A stretch of DNA of 53,727 nt from JAHJHG01 sp964463425 (GTDB taxonomy: Bacteria > Patescibacteriota > Microgenomatia > UBA8517), in the NCBI GenBank assembly GCA_964463425.1, contig CAYXBV010000004.1:1-53727 (forward strand), written 5' to 3'. Below the pieces are notes generated by a model, which did not search any database, was not told the origin of the DNA, and was given only the letters and a program-made list of their open reading frames with translations. Position numbers and translations under genes: made by a program. How positions within the stretch are numbered: position 1 is the first letter of the stretch; each line of letters starts with the position of its first letter. This document shows, piece after piece, positions 26,470 to 34,527 of the stretch.

Positions 26470-26494
26470 GGCACTCGCTGTTAGTTATTGCTAA
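26468..26494 (+). promoter_or_regulatory. CIRCE-like operator (HrcA site)
   Basis: ATGGCACTC, exactly 9 nt, then TATTGCTAA matches CIRCE (TTAGCACTC-N9-GAGTGCTAA) at 7 of 9 positions on each side. It begins at the end of the -10 and covers the expected start site, where an HrcA repressor would act. A separate perfect repeat CTGTTAG/CTAACAG (26478-26484 and 26491-26497) overlaps it. hrcA is not in the window. Confidence 0.55.
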
Positions 26495-26512
26495 CAGTTT
26501 TATCTTTAAACA

Positions 26513-26836
26513 ATGGCAACACAAACAGCCAAACAAATAGCAGAAAAAAATATTAAGCCAACAGCAGGCCACATTCTTATTGAACCCGTTGAAGCTGAAA
26601 AGAAAACCGCTTCAGGTATATATCTTCCTGACTCCACAGAGGAAAAGCCAATGAAAGGAAGAGTATTAGCAGTAGGTCCAGATGAAATGTTGGAAAATGG
26701 AACAAAGAGAAAATCTTCAGTAAAAGCAGGAGATTATGTTGTGTATAAAAAATGGGGCGGTAGTGAGATAAAAATCGAGAACAAGGAATATTTGTTTGCA
26801 AAATTTGAAGACATTTTGGCTATTATAAAAAAATAA
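26513..26836 (+). CDS. groES: Co-chaperonin GroES (Hsp10)
   Basis: This 107-residue protein is the lid of the GroEL folding chamber. It has KPTAGHILIEPVEAEKKTASG, the mobile-loop-like stretch GIYLPDSTEEKPMKGRVLAVG, and the C-terminal YLFAKFEDILAIIKK. It is slightly longer than the usual 95-100 residues because of an N-terminal Thr/Ala/Lys extension. It precedes groEL by 1 nt in the normal operon order, behind a strong promoter with a CIRCE-like site. Confidence 0.96.
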   Translation: MATQTAKQIAEKNIKPTAGHILIEPVEAEKKTASGIYLPDSTEEKPMKGRVLAVGPDEMLENGTKRKSSVKAGDYVVYKKWGGSEIKIENKEYLFAKFEDILAIIKK

Positions 26837-26837
26837 C

Positions 26838-28466
26838 ATGGCAAAACAATTAAAATTCGCAGAAGAAGCTAGGCAGGCACTATTGGCTGGCATAGATACT
26901 GTCGCCAAGGCGGTTGTGACAACCCTTGGTCCCAAAGGTAGAAATATTGCCCTAGATAAAAAATGGGGCGCTCCAAATGTTGTTCATGATGGTGTAACCA
27001 TTGCTAAGGAAATAGAACTTAAGGATCCTTTTGAAAATATGGGGGCACAGCTTGTTAAGGAAGCAGCTGACAAAACAAATGATATTGCTGGAGATGGAAC
27101 AACTACTTCAACCCTTTTAGCTAGAGAAATGAGTGCTGCCGGAATGAAATATATTACAGCTGGCGCAAACCCAATGATTGTAAAGAAAGGGATGGAAAAA
27201 GCCGTAGAAGAAGCCATAAAGGAACTCAAGAAAATGGCTAAGCCTATTAAGAATAAGGAAGAAATCTCTCAGGTAGCCAGAATTTCAGCTGGAGATGAAA
27301 AAATAGGTAATAAAATTGCTGAAGCTCTTGACGAAAGAGACAGGGTGGTAACAGTTGAAGAAGGCAGGGGATTTGAAATAGAAATAGAATACAAAGAAGG
27401 AATGGAATTTGAAAAAGGATATTTGTCTCCTTATTTTGTGACTAATTCTGAAAAAATGGAATCGGAAATTGAGAAAGCTCACATCCTTCTAACTGACAAG
27501 AAAATATCTTCAATTCAAGAATTGCTTCCCTTTTTAGAAAAATTAGTAAAAATAAATAAAAACATAGTTGTTGTTGCCGACGATATTGATGGAGAGGCTT
27601 TAGCAACATTAGTTGTTAATAAGATGAAGGGAACATTTAACATGTTGGCCATTAAGGCCCCAGGATTTGGCGACAGTCGAAAGGAAATTCTAGAAGATAT
27701 TGCGATTTTAACAGGCGGAACTGTTATCAGTGAGGATACTGGCAGGACTTTTGAGTCGGTTGAAGTTGAAGATTTGGGGCAGGCAGATAAAGTTTGGGCA
27801 AATAAAGATAGCGCCAGAATCATTGGTGGAAAGGGTGATCCAAAAGCAATAAAGAAGAGAGTTGCTGCACTTAGAATCCAAATAAAAGAAACAGATTCAG
27901 ATTTTGATAAAGAGAAACTTGAAGAACGTTTAGCAAAGCTCACTGGTGGAGTAGCCCAAATTAATGTTGGGGCCGCCACTGAAGTTGAACTTAACGAGAA
28001 AAAAGAGCGAGTCAAGGATGCAGTTGGGGCCACAAAAGCAGCCATCGAAGAAGGAATATTACCAGGTGGTGGAGTAGCTTATCTTCGTGCCAGAAAGTCA
28101 TTTTCTAAAATAGTAACGGAAAACAATGATGAAAAAGTCGGTGTCGATATTGTTTATCACGCACTAGAACAACCTGTGCGATGGCTTGCCAAAAATGCAG
28201 GCGAGGATGATGGCTATGTATTAAAAAAGATCGAAGAACAAAAAGACAGTGATTACGGCTATAATGCCCTTACCAATAAATTCGAATTGATGACAAAAAA
28301 TGGAATTTTAGATCCACTTAAGGTAACTCGATCAGCTCTTCAGAATGCAGCTTCAGTAGCAATGATGGTTTTGACGACAGAAGGATTGATAACTGATATA
28401 CCAGAAGAGGACAAGTCTCCAGCGGGAGGCCCACAGCAACCCCCAAACATGGGAATGGGATATTAA
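26838..28466 (+). CDS. groEL: Chaperonin GroEL (Hsp60)
   Basis: This 542-residue chaperonin folds proteins in an ATP-driven double ring. Family marks are TTLGPKGRNIALDKKWG, the ATP-binding AGDGTTTSTLLAREM, and GGGVAYLRARKSF late in the chain; length is normal. The C-terminus ends in PQQPPNMGMGY, so the GGM repeat tail common in GroEL is reduced to a short Pro/Gly/Met tail. It is directly downstream of groES. Confidence 0.98.
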   Translation: MAKQLKFAEEARQALLAGIDTVAKAVVTTLGPKGRNIALDKKWGAPNVVHDGVTIAKEIELKDPFENMGAQLVKEAADKTNDIAGDGTTTSTLLAREMSAAGMKYITAGANPMIVKKGMEKAVEEAIKELKKMAKPIKNKEEISQVARISAGDEKIGNKIAEALDERDRVVTVEEGRGFEIEIEYKEGMEFEKGYLSPYFVTNSEKMESEIEKAHILLTDKKISSIQELLPFLEKLVKINKNIVVVADDIDGEALATLVVNKMKGTFNMLAIKAPGFGDSRKEILEDIAILTGGTVISEDTGRTFESVEVEDLGQADKVWANKDSARIIGGKGDPKAIKKRVAALRIQIKETDSDFDKEKLEERLAKLTGGVAQINVGAATEVELNEKKERVKDAVGATKAAIEEGILPGGGVAYLRARKSFSKIVTENNDEKVGVDIVYHALEQPVRWLAKNAGEDDGYVLKKIEEQKDSDYGYNALTNKFELMTKNGILDPLKVTRSALQNAASVAMMVLTTEGLITDIPEEDKSPAGGPQQPPNMGMGY

Positions 28467-28522
28467 AGGGGTACTTCAAAGGACAGAAAGACTAACGAAT
28501 GGAAGTAGTATTTTTGTGGAGA

Positions 28523-29200
28523 TTATTTTGTTTTAAGAGGCAAAACACTGAGTGGGTTTATGGCTCTTCCATGATCACGAACTTCTAAATGTAAATGGTC
28601 ACCAAAAGAACGTCCCGTAGCACCCATTTCGCCTAGTTCTGTATCTGTGGTTATTTTTTGGCCCTCTTCTACTTCAATTTTTGATAAGTGGGCGTAAAGA
28701 GAGGTAATACCATTACCATGGTTAACAATAACAGCATTTCCATAGGCAAAGCGTGAATAAGAGATGTCTTCAACTACACCAGCCATAATAGGGCGAATAG
28801 GGTCACCCGTGAGGCCATCTAAATCAAGGCCAGGGTGATAAAGCTTATATGTTTGAGTGATAAATATTTCCTCCACAGGATATTGAATTCCGTGCTCAGT
28901 AGTCAGGGGGGTTGTTTCTTGGGCAATAATTGATAAATCAGGCTCAGTATCGAAATTTGCTGTCGCAGGCATAAATGAGCTGACTAATATCATAATGGCA
29001 AGGTTAGCTCCCAATATCTTTTTTATTTGTTTGTGCTCAAAAATGTGCCTGAAATAGCGGGAAAACTTACTTCCTTTTCTGGCATGCAAAATTTCGCCCA
29101 AATTAGGAATGAGTGGGGTTTTGCTTGAAGTATCCCGCCCTTTTACGTAGCGTAAATCTAGGCGGTGCCCTTTAGGCATATTTATAGATAGTCGTATCAT
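28523..29200 (-). CDS. M23 family metallopeptidase (LytM-type)
   Basis: This 225-residue protein (ATG at 29200; a TTG at 29239 would add 13) has a basic cytoplasmic part, a membrane segment about residues 65-82 (ILGANLAIMILVSSFM), and an outside M23 domain. All zinc-site motifs are present: HPGLDLDG, YAHLS and HLHLEVRD, so it should be an active peptidoglycan endopeptidase. It is regular where the secretion-operon M23 protein is not. It sits between groEL (convergent) and the tRNA-Cys terminator. Confidence 0.87.
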   Translation of the reverse strand: MIRLSINMPKGHRLDLRYVKGRDTSSKTPLIPNLGEILHARKGSKFSRYFRHIFEHKQIKKILGANLAIMILVSSFMPATANFDTEPDLSIIAQETTPLTTEHGIQYPVEEIFITQTYKLYHPGLDLDGLTGDPIRPIMAGVVEDISYSRFAYGNAVIVNHGNGITSLYAHLSKIEVEEGQKITTDTELGEMGATGRSFGDHLHLEVRDHGRAINPLSVLPLKTK

Positions 29201-29265
29201 ATTGTTCCGACTAACGTGCGGAACTGACGTTACTATCAAAAAACCAGAGCTTGAACCCTGGGCAT

Positions 29266-29293
29266 AAAAAAATCTCGCCTGAAATTGCGAGAT
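29266..29293 (-). terminator. Rho-independent terminator of tRNA-Cys
   Basis: On the minus strand, ATCTCGC and GCGAGAT form a perfect 7-bp stem with an 8-nt loop, followed by a run of seven T (the A-run 29266-29272 on the plus strand). It lies 40 nt after the tRNA 3' end and before the M23 gene. Confidence 0.75.
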
Positions 29294-29333
29294 GTCGCTA
29301 TATTAGCTTATGAGATTTGAAAAAGCAAGTTTT

Positions 29334-29408
29334 TGGAGGCCTGGGGGGGAATCGAACCCCCGCATCGCGGTTTTGCAGACCGCAGCGTTTCCACTTCGCC
29401 ACCAGGCC
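29334..29408 (-). tRNA. tRNA-Cys (anticodon GCA), CCA encoded
   Basis: The cloverleaf reads from 29408: acceptor stem GGCCTGG pairs with CCAGGCC, the D-stem is GCG/CGC, the anticodon stem GCGGT/ACCGC encloses loop CTGCAAA with anticodon GCA, the variable loop is GATGC, and the T-arm is GGGGG-TTCGATT-CCCCC. The discriminator is U, as expected for tRNA-Cys, and the 3' CCA (29336-29334) is encoded. A promoter and a terminator flank it, so it is an independent unit. Confidence 0.97.
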
Positions 29409-29419
29409 GAACAAGTGAT

Positions 29420-29448
29420 ATTTTACCTTAAGCCAGTAAGGAACACAA
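29420..29448 (-). promoter_or_regulatory. Promoter of tRNA-Cys
   Basis: On the minus strand TTGTGT (29448-29443), a 17-bp spacer and TAAAAT (29425-29420) place the start a few bases before the tRNA 5' end at 29408. Confidence 0.6.
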
Positions 29449-29619
29449 AGCTCGGCATTCAAAAAGATAGCGGGGGATTTGACAGAGATCGAAAGTTGTA
29501 ACGCTATTACTCTCCTATTTTGAATAAAAACAGCCTATTTGGCATTCTATTTACCCGACTGCTAATGAAGTAACAATAGGGGAGTGGCCTATTCAACAAA
29601 ATCGCGTTAGAAAAAAAGC

Positions 29620-29648
29620 TTGTCACCGGTTTTTTATCGTGATAAACT
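29620..29648 (+). promoter_or_regulatory. Promoter of the PEGA/SH3 gene
   Basis: TTGTCA (29620-29625), 17 bp and TAAACT (29643-29648) lie 11 nt before the ATG at 29660, giving a very short leader. The rest of the interval 29449-29619 holds only a weak hairpin AATAGG/CCTATT. Confidence 0.5.
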
Positions 29649-29659
29649 GCTTTTCGCAA

Positions 29660-30568
29660 ATGAAAAAACTAAAGGCAATATCAATTGTTTTAATTGTTGC
29701 AGGATTTGTTGTTGGAGTTGTTTTGTTTATTGTTGGCAGTTTTAAGCCAAAGGCAGCAGGTATTACGATTGAATCTATTCCCGCAGCTAGTGTTATTATC
29801 GACGGAGAACAAGTTGGTAGGACTTCTTATAGTGGGACACGAAAACCTGGAGAAATTACCATTAAACTTATTCCAGAATCTTTTGAGGCTCCTCTTGCAC
29901 CTTTTGAAACCAAGGTTACGCTTGTTGCAGGAATAGAAACAGTTATAAAGAGAGAATTTGGAGAATCAGACGAAAGCTCTTCCGGTGAGATTATTTCCTT
30001 TGAAAAAATTGGCGGCAAAGAAGCCAGCTTGTCAATTGTTTCAATTCCGGATGCAGCCCAAATTTCAATTGACGGATCGATTCGGGGTTTTGCTCCATAT
30101 AAAACGAGCTCAATTGTTCCAGGTGAGCATCAGGTAATTGTTTATGCCCCCGGATATTCTGAGAAAAGTTTTTCTTTAAGGGCAACTGAAGGTTATAAGC
30201 TGACGGCAGTTGTTAAACTTAAACCAAATGGCGAAGAAGTGGTTTCTGATGAAACTGAATCTCTTGAAGAACCAAAACAAGAAGAGGTGGAGATATTATC
30301 AACACCGACGGGATTTTTAAGAGTAAGAAGCGAGCCTTCAACAGCTGGTGAAGAAGTAGCCCAGGTTGAACCTGGTGAAACTTATCCCTATTTGGATACG
30401 GACGAAGACACTGGCTGGTTCCAAATTGAATATGCAGATGGAGAAGAAGGTTGGATTTCTAATCAATACGCAGAAAAAGTTGATCCCGAAGAGGAAGATG
30501 AAGAAGAAAAAGAAGAGCCTACGTCTTCACCTACTGCTAGCCCAGAGGCTTCCCCGTCGCAAGATTAG
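29660..30568 (+). CDS. Membrane-anchored protein with two PEGA domains and a bacterial SH3 domain
   Basis: This 302-residue protein has an N-terminal membrane segment (about 5-25). Two PEGA-like beta domains follow: the first from about 33 (ITIESIPAASVIIDGEQVG), the second from about 125 (SIVSIPDAAQISIDGSIRGF), the latter with PGEHQVIVYAPGY. An SH3b domain (about 215-275) shows GFLRVRSEPSTAGEEVAQV and ends GWISNQYAEKV. The tail is acidic, then Ser/Thr/Pro-rich. PEGA and SH3b domains suggest binding to the cell wall or to surface proteins. I chose the ATG at 29660 over a GTG 21 nt upstream, since the predicted -10 would overlap that start. Confidence 0.8.
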   Translation: MKKLKAISIVLIVAGFVVGVVLFIVGSFKPKAAGITIESIPAASVIIDGEQVGRTSYSGTRKPGEITIKLIPESFEAPLAPFETKVTLVAGIETVIKREFGESDESSSGEIISFEKIGGKEASLSIVSIPDAAQISIDGSIRGFAPYKTSSIVPGEHQVIVYAPGYSEKSFSLRATEGYKLTAVVKLKPNGEEVVSDETESLEEPKQEEVEILSTPTGFLRVRSEPSTAGEEVAQVEPGETYPYLDTDEDTGWFQIEYADGEEGWISNQYAEKVDPEEEDEEEKEEPTSSPTASPEASPSQD

Positions 30569-30571
30569 GAG

Positions 30572-31504
30572 TTAGGCTATTGAGATACCCCCATATAACA
30601 CCCAGATGACAAGTGTGGCATAGAGTAGGACTGAGACAACAAGTGGTCGATCTTTCAGTAATAGTTTCTCTGGTGCTTCAGTTCTTCCTTCAAATATAAG
30701 CGATTGATATCGCATGATTCCAAAAATAACGATAGGGATAGTAATCATTAACATCTTACTGATTGTTGTTGTACGAGAAAGTTCAGCCAAAAAAAGCCAC
30801 ACGGGAACGGTTGCTTTTGGAGATTCAAAAAAACTGTAAAGAGCCCAGCTCATCCAAGCGGCATTCCCGAACATAGTTACGTATGAATTGAGAAGCTCTC
30901 TTTTGTAAACATTCAAACTTTTTCTAGTAATAGCAGACGTTTCCTTAACAAGGTTTAACTCGGCACGCCTTTTTCCAGAGGCCAAGAAAAGAGCAACGGA
31001 AATGACACAAAGCAAGAACCAAACAGAAAGATGAGCATTTATTACAAAAGCACCCGCATAGACTCTAATAATAAAACCAGCGGCAATAATCAAAATATCG
31101 ATAATGGCAATGTTCTTAAGACCCAGACTGTAGGCAATTTGAAAAATAATATAAGTTAAAACCAAGAAAAAGAACAAAGAGTTTAAACTCGCGGCCAAAT
31201 AAAGAGAAACAAGGGCAAAAACAAAAGACACAAATAGGGCAACAGGAACACTTAACTTTCCTGAAGCAATTGGTCGATTCTTTTTGATGGGGTGTAATCG
31301 GTCGAGCTTCGCATCGAGAATGTCGTTGAAAATATAGGCAGCCGAGCTGGCTAAATTAAATGCTGCAAAAGCCCAAAGCACTCGAATAAAAGGGATTGTT
31401 AAAAACATTTGTCGACTAAAAACCAAGGCGGCAAAAAGCGATAGGTTTTTAACCCAATGGATAGGTCGCGAAACTTTAATTATTTGGGACGGTAGGTTAG
31501 CCAT
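30572..31504 (-). CDS. UbiA-type prenyltransferase, decaprenyl-phosphate phosphoribosyltransferase-like
   Basis: This 310-residue protein has about eight to nine membrane segments. The opening VSRPIHWVKNLSLFAALVFS and the Asp motif FNDILDAKLDRLHPIKKNRP are those of UbiA proteins of the DPPR-synthase branch, which move phosphoribose from PRPP to polyprenyl phosphate, a step toward arabinose or ribose donors in actinobacteria. It overlaps the MraY-like gene by 25 nt on the same strand, linking it to lipid-linked sugar synthesis. The partner epimerase genes (DprE1/DprE2-like) are not in the window, so the final sugar is unknown; a quinone role is less likely. Confidence 0.8.
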   Translation of the reverse strand: MANLPSQIIKVSRPIHWVKNLSLFAALVFSRQMFLTIPFIRVLWAFAAFNLASSAAYIFNDILDAKLDRLHPIKKNRPIASGKLSVPVALFVSFVFALVSLYLAASLNSLFFFLVLTYIIFQIAYSLGLKNIAIIDILIIAAGFIIRVYAGAFVINAHLSVWFLLCVISVALFLASGKRRAELNLVKETSAITRKSLNVYKRELLNSYVTMFGNAAWMSWALYSFFESPKATVPVWLFLAELSRTTTISKMLMITIPIVIFGIMRYQSLIFEGRTEAPEKLLLKDRPLVVSVLLYATLVIWVLYGGISIA

Positions 31505-32547
31505 AAAAGTAAGCCTCCAATCAGGATTGCTACTCCGATAATTGTATAGAACTTAGTCGAGGTGTTCAAATATAGAGCTAGAAAACCAAGTAGAGCAGTT
31601 GATATCCAGTAAAGGTAAACAACTTGTTTTTTGGAAAGACCACTGTCTAGAAGTTTATGATGAAGATGTTTTCGATCACCCCAGACGGGAGACTCCCCCG
31701 ACATTATACGTCGCACAATAGTATAGCCTGTATCAACAAGTGGAATGCCGAGCACAACCATAAGAGTGCCCACCTTAGTGGTTGATAGGATTGATAAAAT
31801 GGCTAACAAATAACCTGCTAGGATTGACCCACCATAGCCGGGCATTATCTTTTGAGGATAGAAATTCCAAGGTAAAAATCCTAAAAAGGCGCCAGCTGTA
31901 ATTGCTGCTAATATAATAACTGGCCATTGAGTGATGTCTGCTGAGAATTTTAATGAAAGCGCGGCGATTGTAATGGCCGCAATGACAACAACTCCGGGAA
32001 GTTGTCCATCGATACCCTTTGCCCCCATATTAAGAATATTCATCATGAAGACTATCCAAAGCAGAGCAAAGATATCGGAAATAACCCAAATCGTTCTCAT
32101 TTCTCCAAAAAGATTAAATGCTATTTGAGGATGAGACAAATCAATTATTCCACTGAGGGGACTAGAAATAAACGAAATTCCAATTCCGGCAATTATAGGC
32201 ATTCCGGCTGCAAAAAAACCGATAAGAAGCCTAAGGTAAGGGTTAAGATTGTATTTATCATCTAGAACCCCCATGATTGCTAAAATAATTGCACCGGCCA
32301 ATATTCCTATGAGGTGTTTATCGAAAGGAAGAAAAATGATACTAGCTATAAAAACAGCAATAAAAATGGCAAGCCCTCCCATTCGAGGAACGGGATATGT
32401 GTGAATTACTTTGGGGTGCTTGGATTTTTTTGGGTCGTCAATTACTCCCAGTTTTTTTGCTATCTTTATAACAAAAGGAGTTGAATAATATGCGATCGCA
32501 AGTGCGGTAAGTCCAGAAAATATTGCTAACTCAGAAATGTTAAACAT
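31480..32547 (-). CDS. MraY/WecA-family glycosyl-1-phosphate transferase with altered metal motif
   Basis: This 355-residue protein has about ten to eleven membrane segments and belongs to the family that moves sugar-1-phosphate from a UDP-sugar onto polyprenyl phosphate. The KHPKVIHTYPVPRMGGLAIF start, GVLDDKYNLNP (about 95-105, Asp pair kept), NMGAKGIDGQLPG (about 168-180) and the C-terminal RKHLHHKLLD (about 289) are recognisable. However, the usual FxGDxGS segment reads MPGYGGS (about 235-241), with Tyr in place of the Asp that binds Mg in MraY. Activity may be altered. It is too divergent to call MraY proper. Confidence 0.82.
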   Translation of the reverse strand: MFNISELAIFSGLTALAIAYYSTPFVIKIAKKLGVIDDPKKSKHPKVIHTYPVPRMGGLAIFIAVFIASIIFLPFDKHLIGILAGAIILAIMGVLDDKYNLNPYLRLLIGFFAAGMPIIAGIGISFISSPLSGIIDLSHPQIAFNLFGEMRTIWVISDIFALLWIVFMMNILNMGAKGIDGQLPGVVVIAAITIAALSLKFSADITQWPVIILAAITAGAFLGFLPWNFYPQKIMPGYGGSILAGYLLAILSILSTTKVGTLMVVLGIPLVDTGYTIVRRIMSGESPVWGDRKHLHHKLLDSGLSKKQVVYLYWISTALLGFLALYLNTSTKFYTIIGVAILIGGLLLWLTYRPK

Positions 32548-32551
32548 ATTA

Positions 32552-32980
32552 TTAAAAACTGATCATCAAGAAGGCAATTTTAATTGTTGTTGTTGCCGAA
32601 AAAATTGTTAAACCAACTGCAGTAACAATAAGGATCTTTTTAAAAAATTCATCTTTAAGAAAATATGAAATGAGAATATTAACAACAATTGCTAACAGCG
32701 AAACAATACTAGGAATTGTTAAAGACAGTGATGAGACTAACTGCTCTTCCCCTTCCGGAAGTCCATATAAAAGTGGAACTTGAGGGGGAAAATATTTTTG
32801 TAAAAGCAAGACAACAAGAATAATAACGATATTGGCAAAAGTAGCCACAAGCAAAGAATTCTTAAAAGGAATGTCTGCAATTAAGGCATCTTTGCTTTTA
32901 GATATTTTTTCTTCCCAAGCTTTCTTAGCCTTTTTGCCTGGAATGGAAATTTTTTCAGTTATTTTATTTTTTTTCTTCAT
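32552..32980 (-). CDS. Small membrane protein of unknown function
   Basis: This 142-residue protein has a very basic start (about 1-45, KKKNKITEKISIPGKKAKK and similar) followed by three membrane segments (about 45-65, 82-108 and 118-140). I recognise no family. It sits between the MraY-like gene (4 nt) and a GT39-type gene (20 nt) on the same strand, so it may be part of the same glycan operon. Confidence 0.55.
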   Translation of the reverse strand: MKKKNKITEKISIPGKKAKKAWEEKISKSKDALIADIPFKNSLLVATFANIVIILVVLLLQKYFPPQVPLLYGLPEGEEQLVSSLSLTIPSIVSLLAIVVNILISYFLKDEFFKKILIVTAVGLTIFSATTTIKIAFLMISF

Positions 32981-33000
32981 CTTTAGAGCTAAATAGTAGA

Positions 33001-34527
33001 TTAAAAGAAACTTGGAGGCAATGACGCTTTTATTTCAGGAGATATTTGATTCCAAATTTCTGCTCCTTTTATAGTAGAAACAAGAATATAGTTTTCTCTT
33101 AAAAGCATAACAAGTTCAGGATAAGGCGAGGAATTGGGCAAGATAACGATCTGTTTGGGAGGGGTGTTTTCTAGGGCGACCGCAATCTCTTTGGGGCTCG
33201 AAAAATCTTTTATATGATAAGTGGCAACATATTTAACAGGAGGTAGTCGACGAGATAAAGCATAAATCATGGCACTATCCCCCCCCCAAACAAAAACGGG
33301 ATCAGATTTTGCAGTTGATTGCACAAGAAATCTTGATATTTCATAATTTCTGATAATATGTCCACCAAAGCTAGTGAGATATTCTTCTTGAGACATGTTT
33401 TTTGTTGCAAATTTAACAAACCGGACATAGTAGTCTGTTGTTGAATAATGCCAGTAATTAAAATGAACAGGGACAAGGATTGCTAAAGCCAGGGGTATTA
33501 TTGAAAAAGTTTGTTCCACTGTTTTTTGGGTAAACAAAAAACCAATTAAAAGAGAAATGGCTGGGACAGCCTGAAGAAGATAATGTGGATATGGTCGCTC
33601 CGATAAGCTTATAGCGAAAAGGTTGAACAACAACCATGCGGTAAGAAAGATAAACTGCTTTGATAGTTTTTTCCTTTTCCAGTATAAAATTCCTAATCCA
33701 ACAGCAACAATTCCTGCTCGGATTAAAAGTGGGCCATTTCGAACAAGAAATGGGTCAACAACATCATCGGGTCTCCAGCTACTTAGATAGCCAAAATTTT
33801 GTAAAAAAGCGGCAATAAGATATTCGCTGAAAGCGCCTCTAGCAAGATACCAAACGAAAGTGGCTGCAATGGGGGCAATAAAGCCAATAAAAAGATATAA
33901 AGTGTTTTTGGAAATAGTCTTCAGCTTTTTCATTTTAAATCCAGCAATAGTTATCCAGAGAAAAATAATGACAGGAAGATCAAAGGCAGCGGGTATTTTG
34001 AAAAGAGCAGCAATTGAAAAAAGAACACCGGCCGTAAACAGATTCTTAAAATCAAGCTTTTTAGTTAAGAGAATTAAAAAAGCGGCGATAATTGGACCAA
34101 TCATGAAATTCTCAGCATTGGCAATGTGGCCTTCAAGAAGTGGAATGGTTGTTAAAATGGCAAAAACAATTGTTGATATTTTCTGAAACTTGATGGATTT
34201 TGGGAAAAGGGCTTTGCTAAGTTTCCAAAAAAGAACGACCGTTACCAAACTCCACGCGGCTAAAATAACTTTAAACCAAAAAAGATTTCCAGCAATAGCT
34301 GCAGTTAAATATAGCAATGGTGGCTTGTTGTCGTGAATACCTCCATAAAGTGGAATGTTCTGCCTAACGGCTTCTCCAAGCGAGAGATAAATCATTTCAT
34401 CTCCATATGAATAAGGCTCAATAAAATTAGGGATTCGAAACAACATGACTAAAGCTAGAAGAATCGTAAGCCACAGAGGTGTGTGGATTTTATCTAAAAG
34501 TTTCTCTATGGATTTTTTTGATACCAT
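33001..34527 (-). CDS. GT-C glycosyltransferase, family 39-like (first of two)
   Basis: This 508-residue protein has about ten to twelve membrane segments. The first outside loop contains SYGDEMIYLSLGEAV, the Asp-Glu pair typical of GT-C enzymes that use polyprenyl-phosphate sugars, and DNKPPLLYLTAAIAG, the second family mark. Such enzymes act at the outer face of the membrane on proteins or glycolipids. The C-terminal part is a soluble domain with a putative outside fold. It overlaps the second GT39 gene by 22 nt on the same strand. Confidence 0.8.
   Translation of the reverse strand: MVSKKSIEKLLDKIHTPLWLTILLALVMLFRIPNFIEPYSYGDEMIYLSLGEAVRQNIPLYGGIHDNKPPLLYLTAAIAGNLFWFKVILAAWSLVTVVLFWKLSKALFPKSIKFQKISTIVFAILTTIPLLEGHIANAENFMIGPIIAAFLILLTKKLDFKNLFTAGVLFSIAALFKIPAAFDLPVIIFLWITIAGFKMKKLKTISKNTLYLFIGFIAPIAATFVWYLARGAFSEYLIAAFLQNFGYLSSWRPDDVVDPFLVRNGPLLIRAGIVAVGLGILYWKRKKLSKQFIFLTAWLLFNLFAISLSERPYPHYLLQAVPAISLLIGFLFTQKTVEQTFSIIPLALAILVPVHFNYWHYSTTDYYVRFVKFATKNMSQEEYLTSFGGHIIRNYEISRFLVQSTAKSDPVFVWGGDSAMIYALSRRLPPVKYVATYHIKDFSSPKEIAVALENTPPKQIVILPNSSPYPELVMLLRENYILVSTIKGAEIWNQISPEIKASLPPSFF

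Noticed and set aside
27515..28045. Long antisense open frame inside groEL
   Set aside because: It lies opposite a highly conserved gene and has a Ser/Phe-rich composition typical of shadow frames.
28473..28514. Inverted TACTTC/GAAGTA after groEL as terminator
   Set aside because: The loop is about 27 nt and the stem only 6 bp; not convincing.
29310..29501. Open frame across tRNA-Cys
   Set aside because: It overlaps a complete tRNA with its own promoter and terminator and has no family features.
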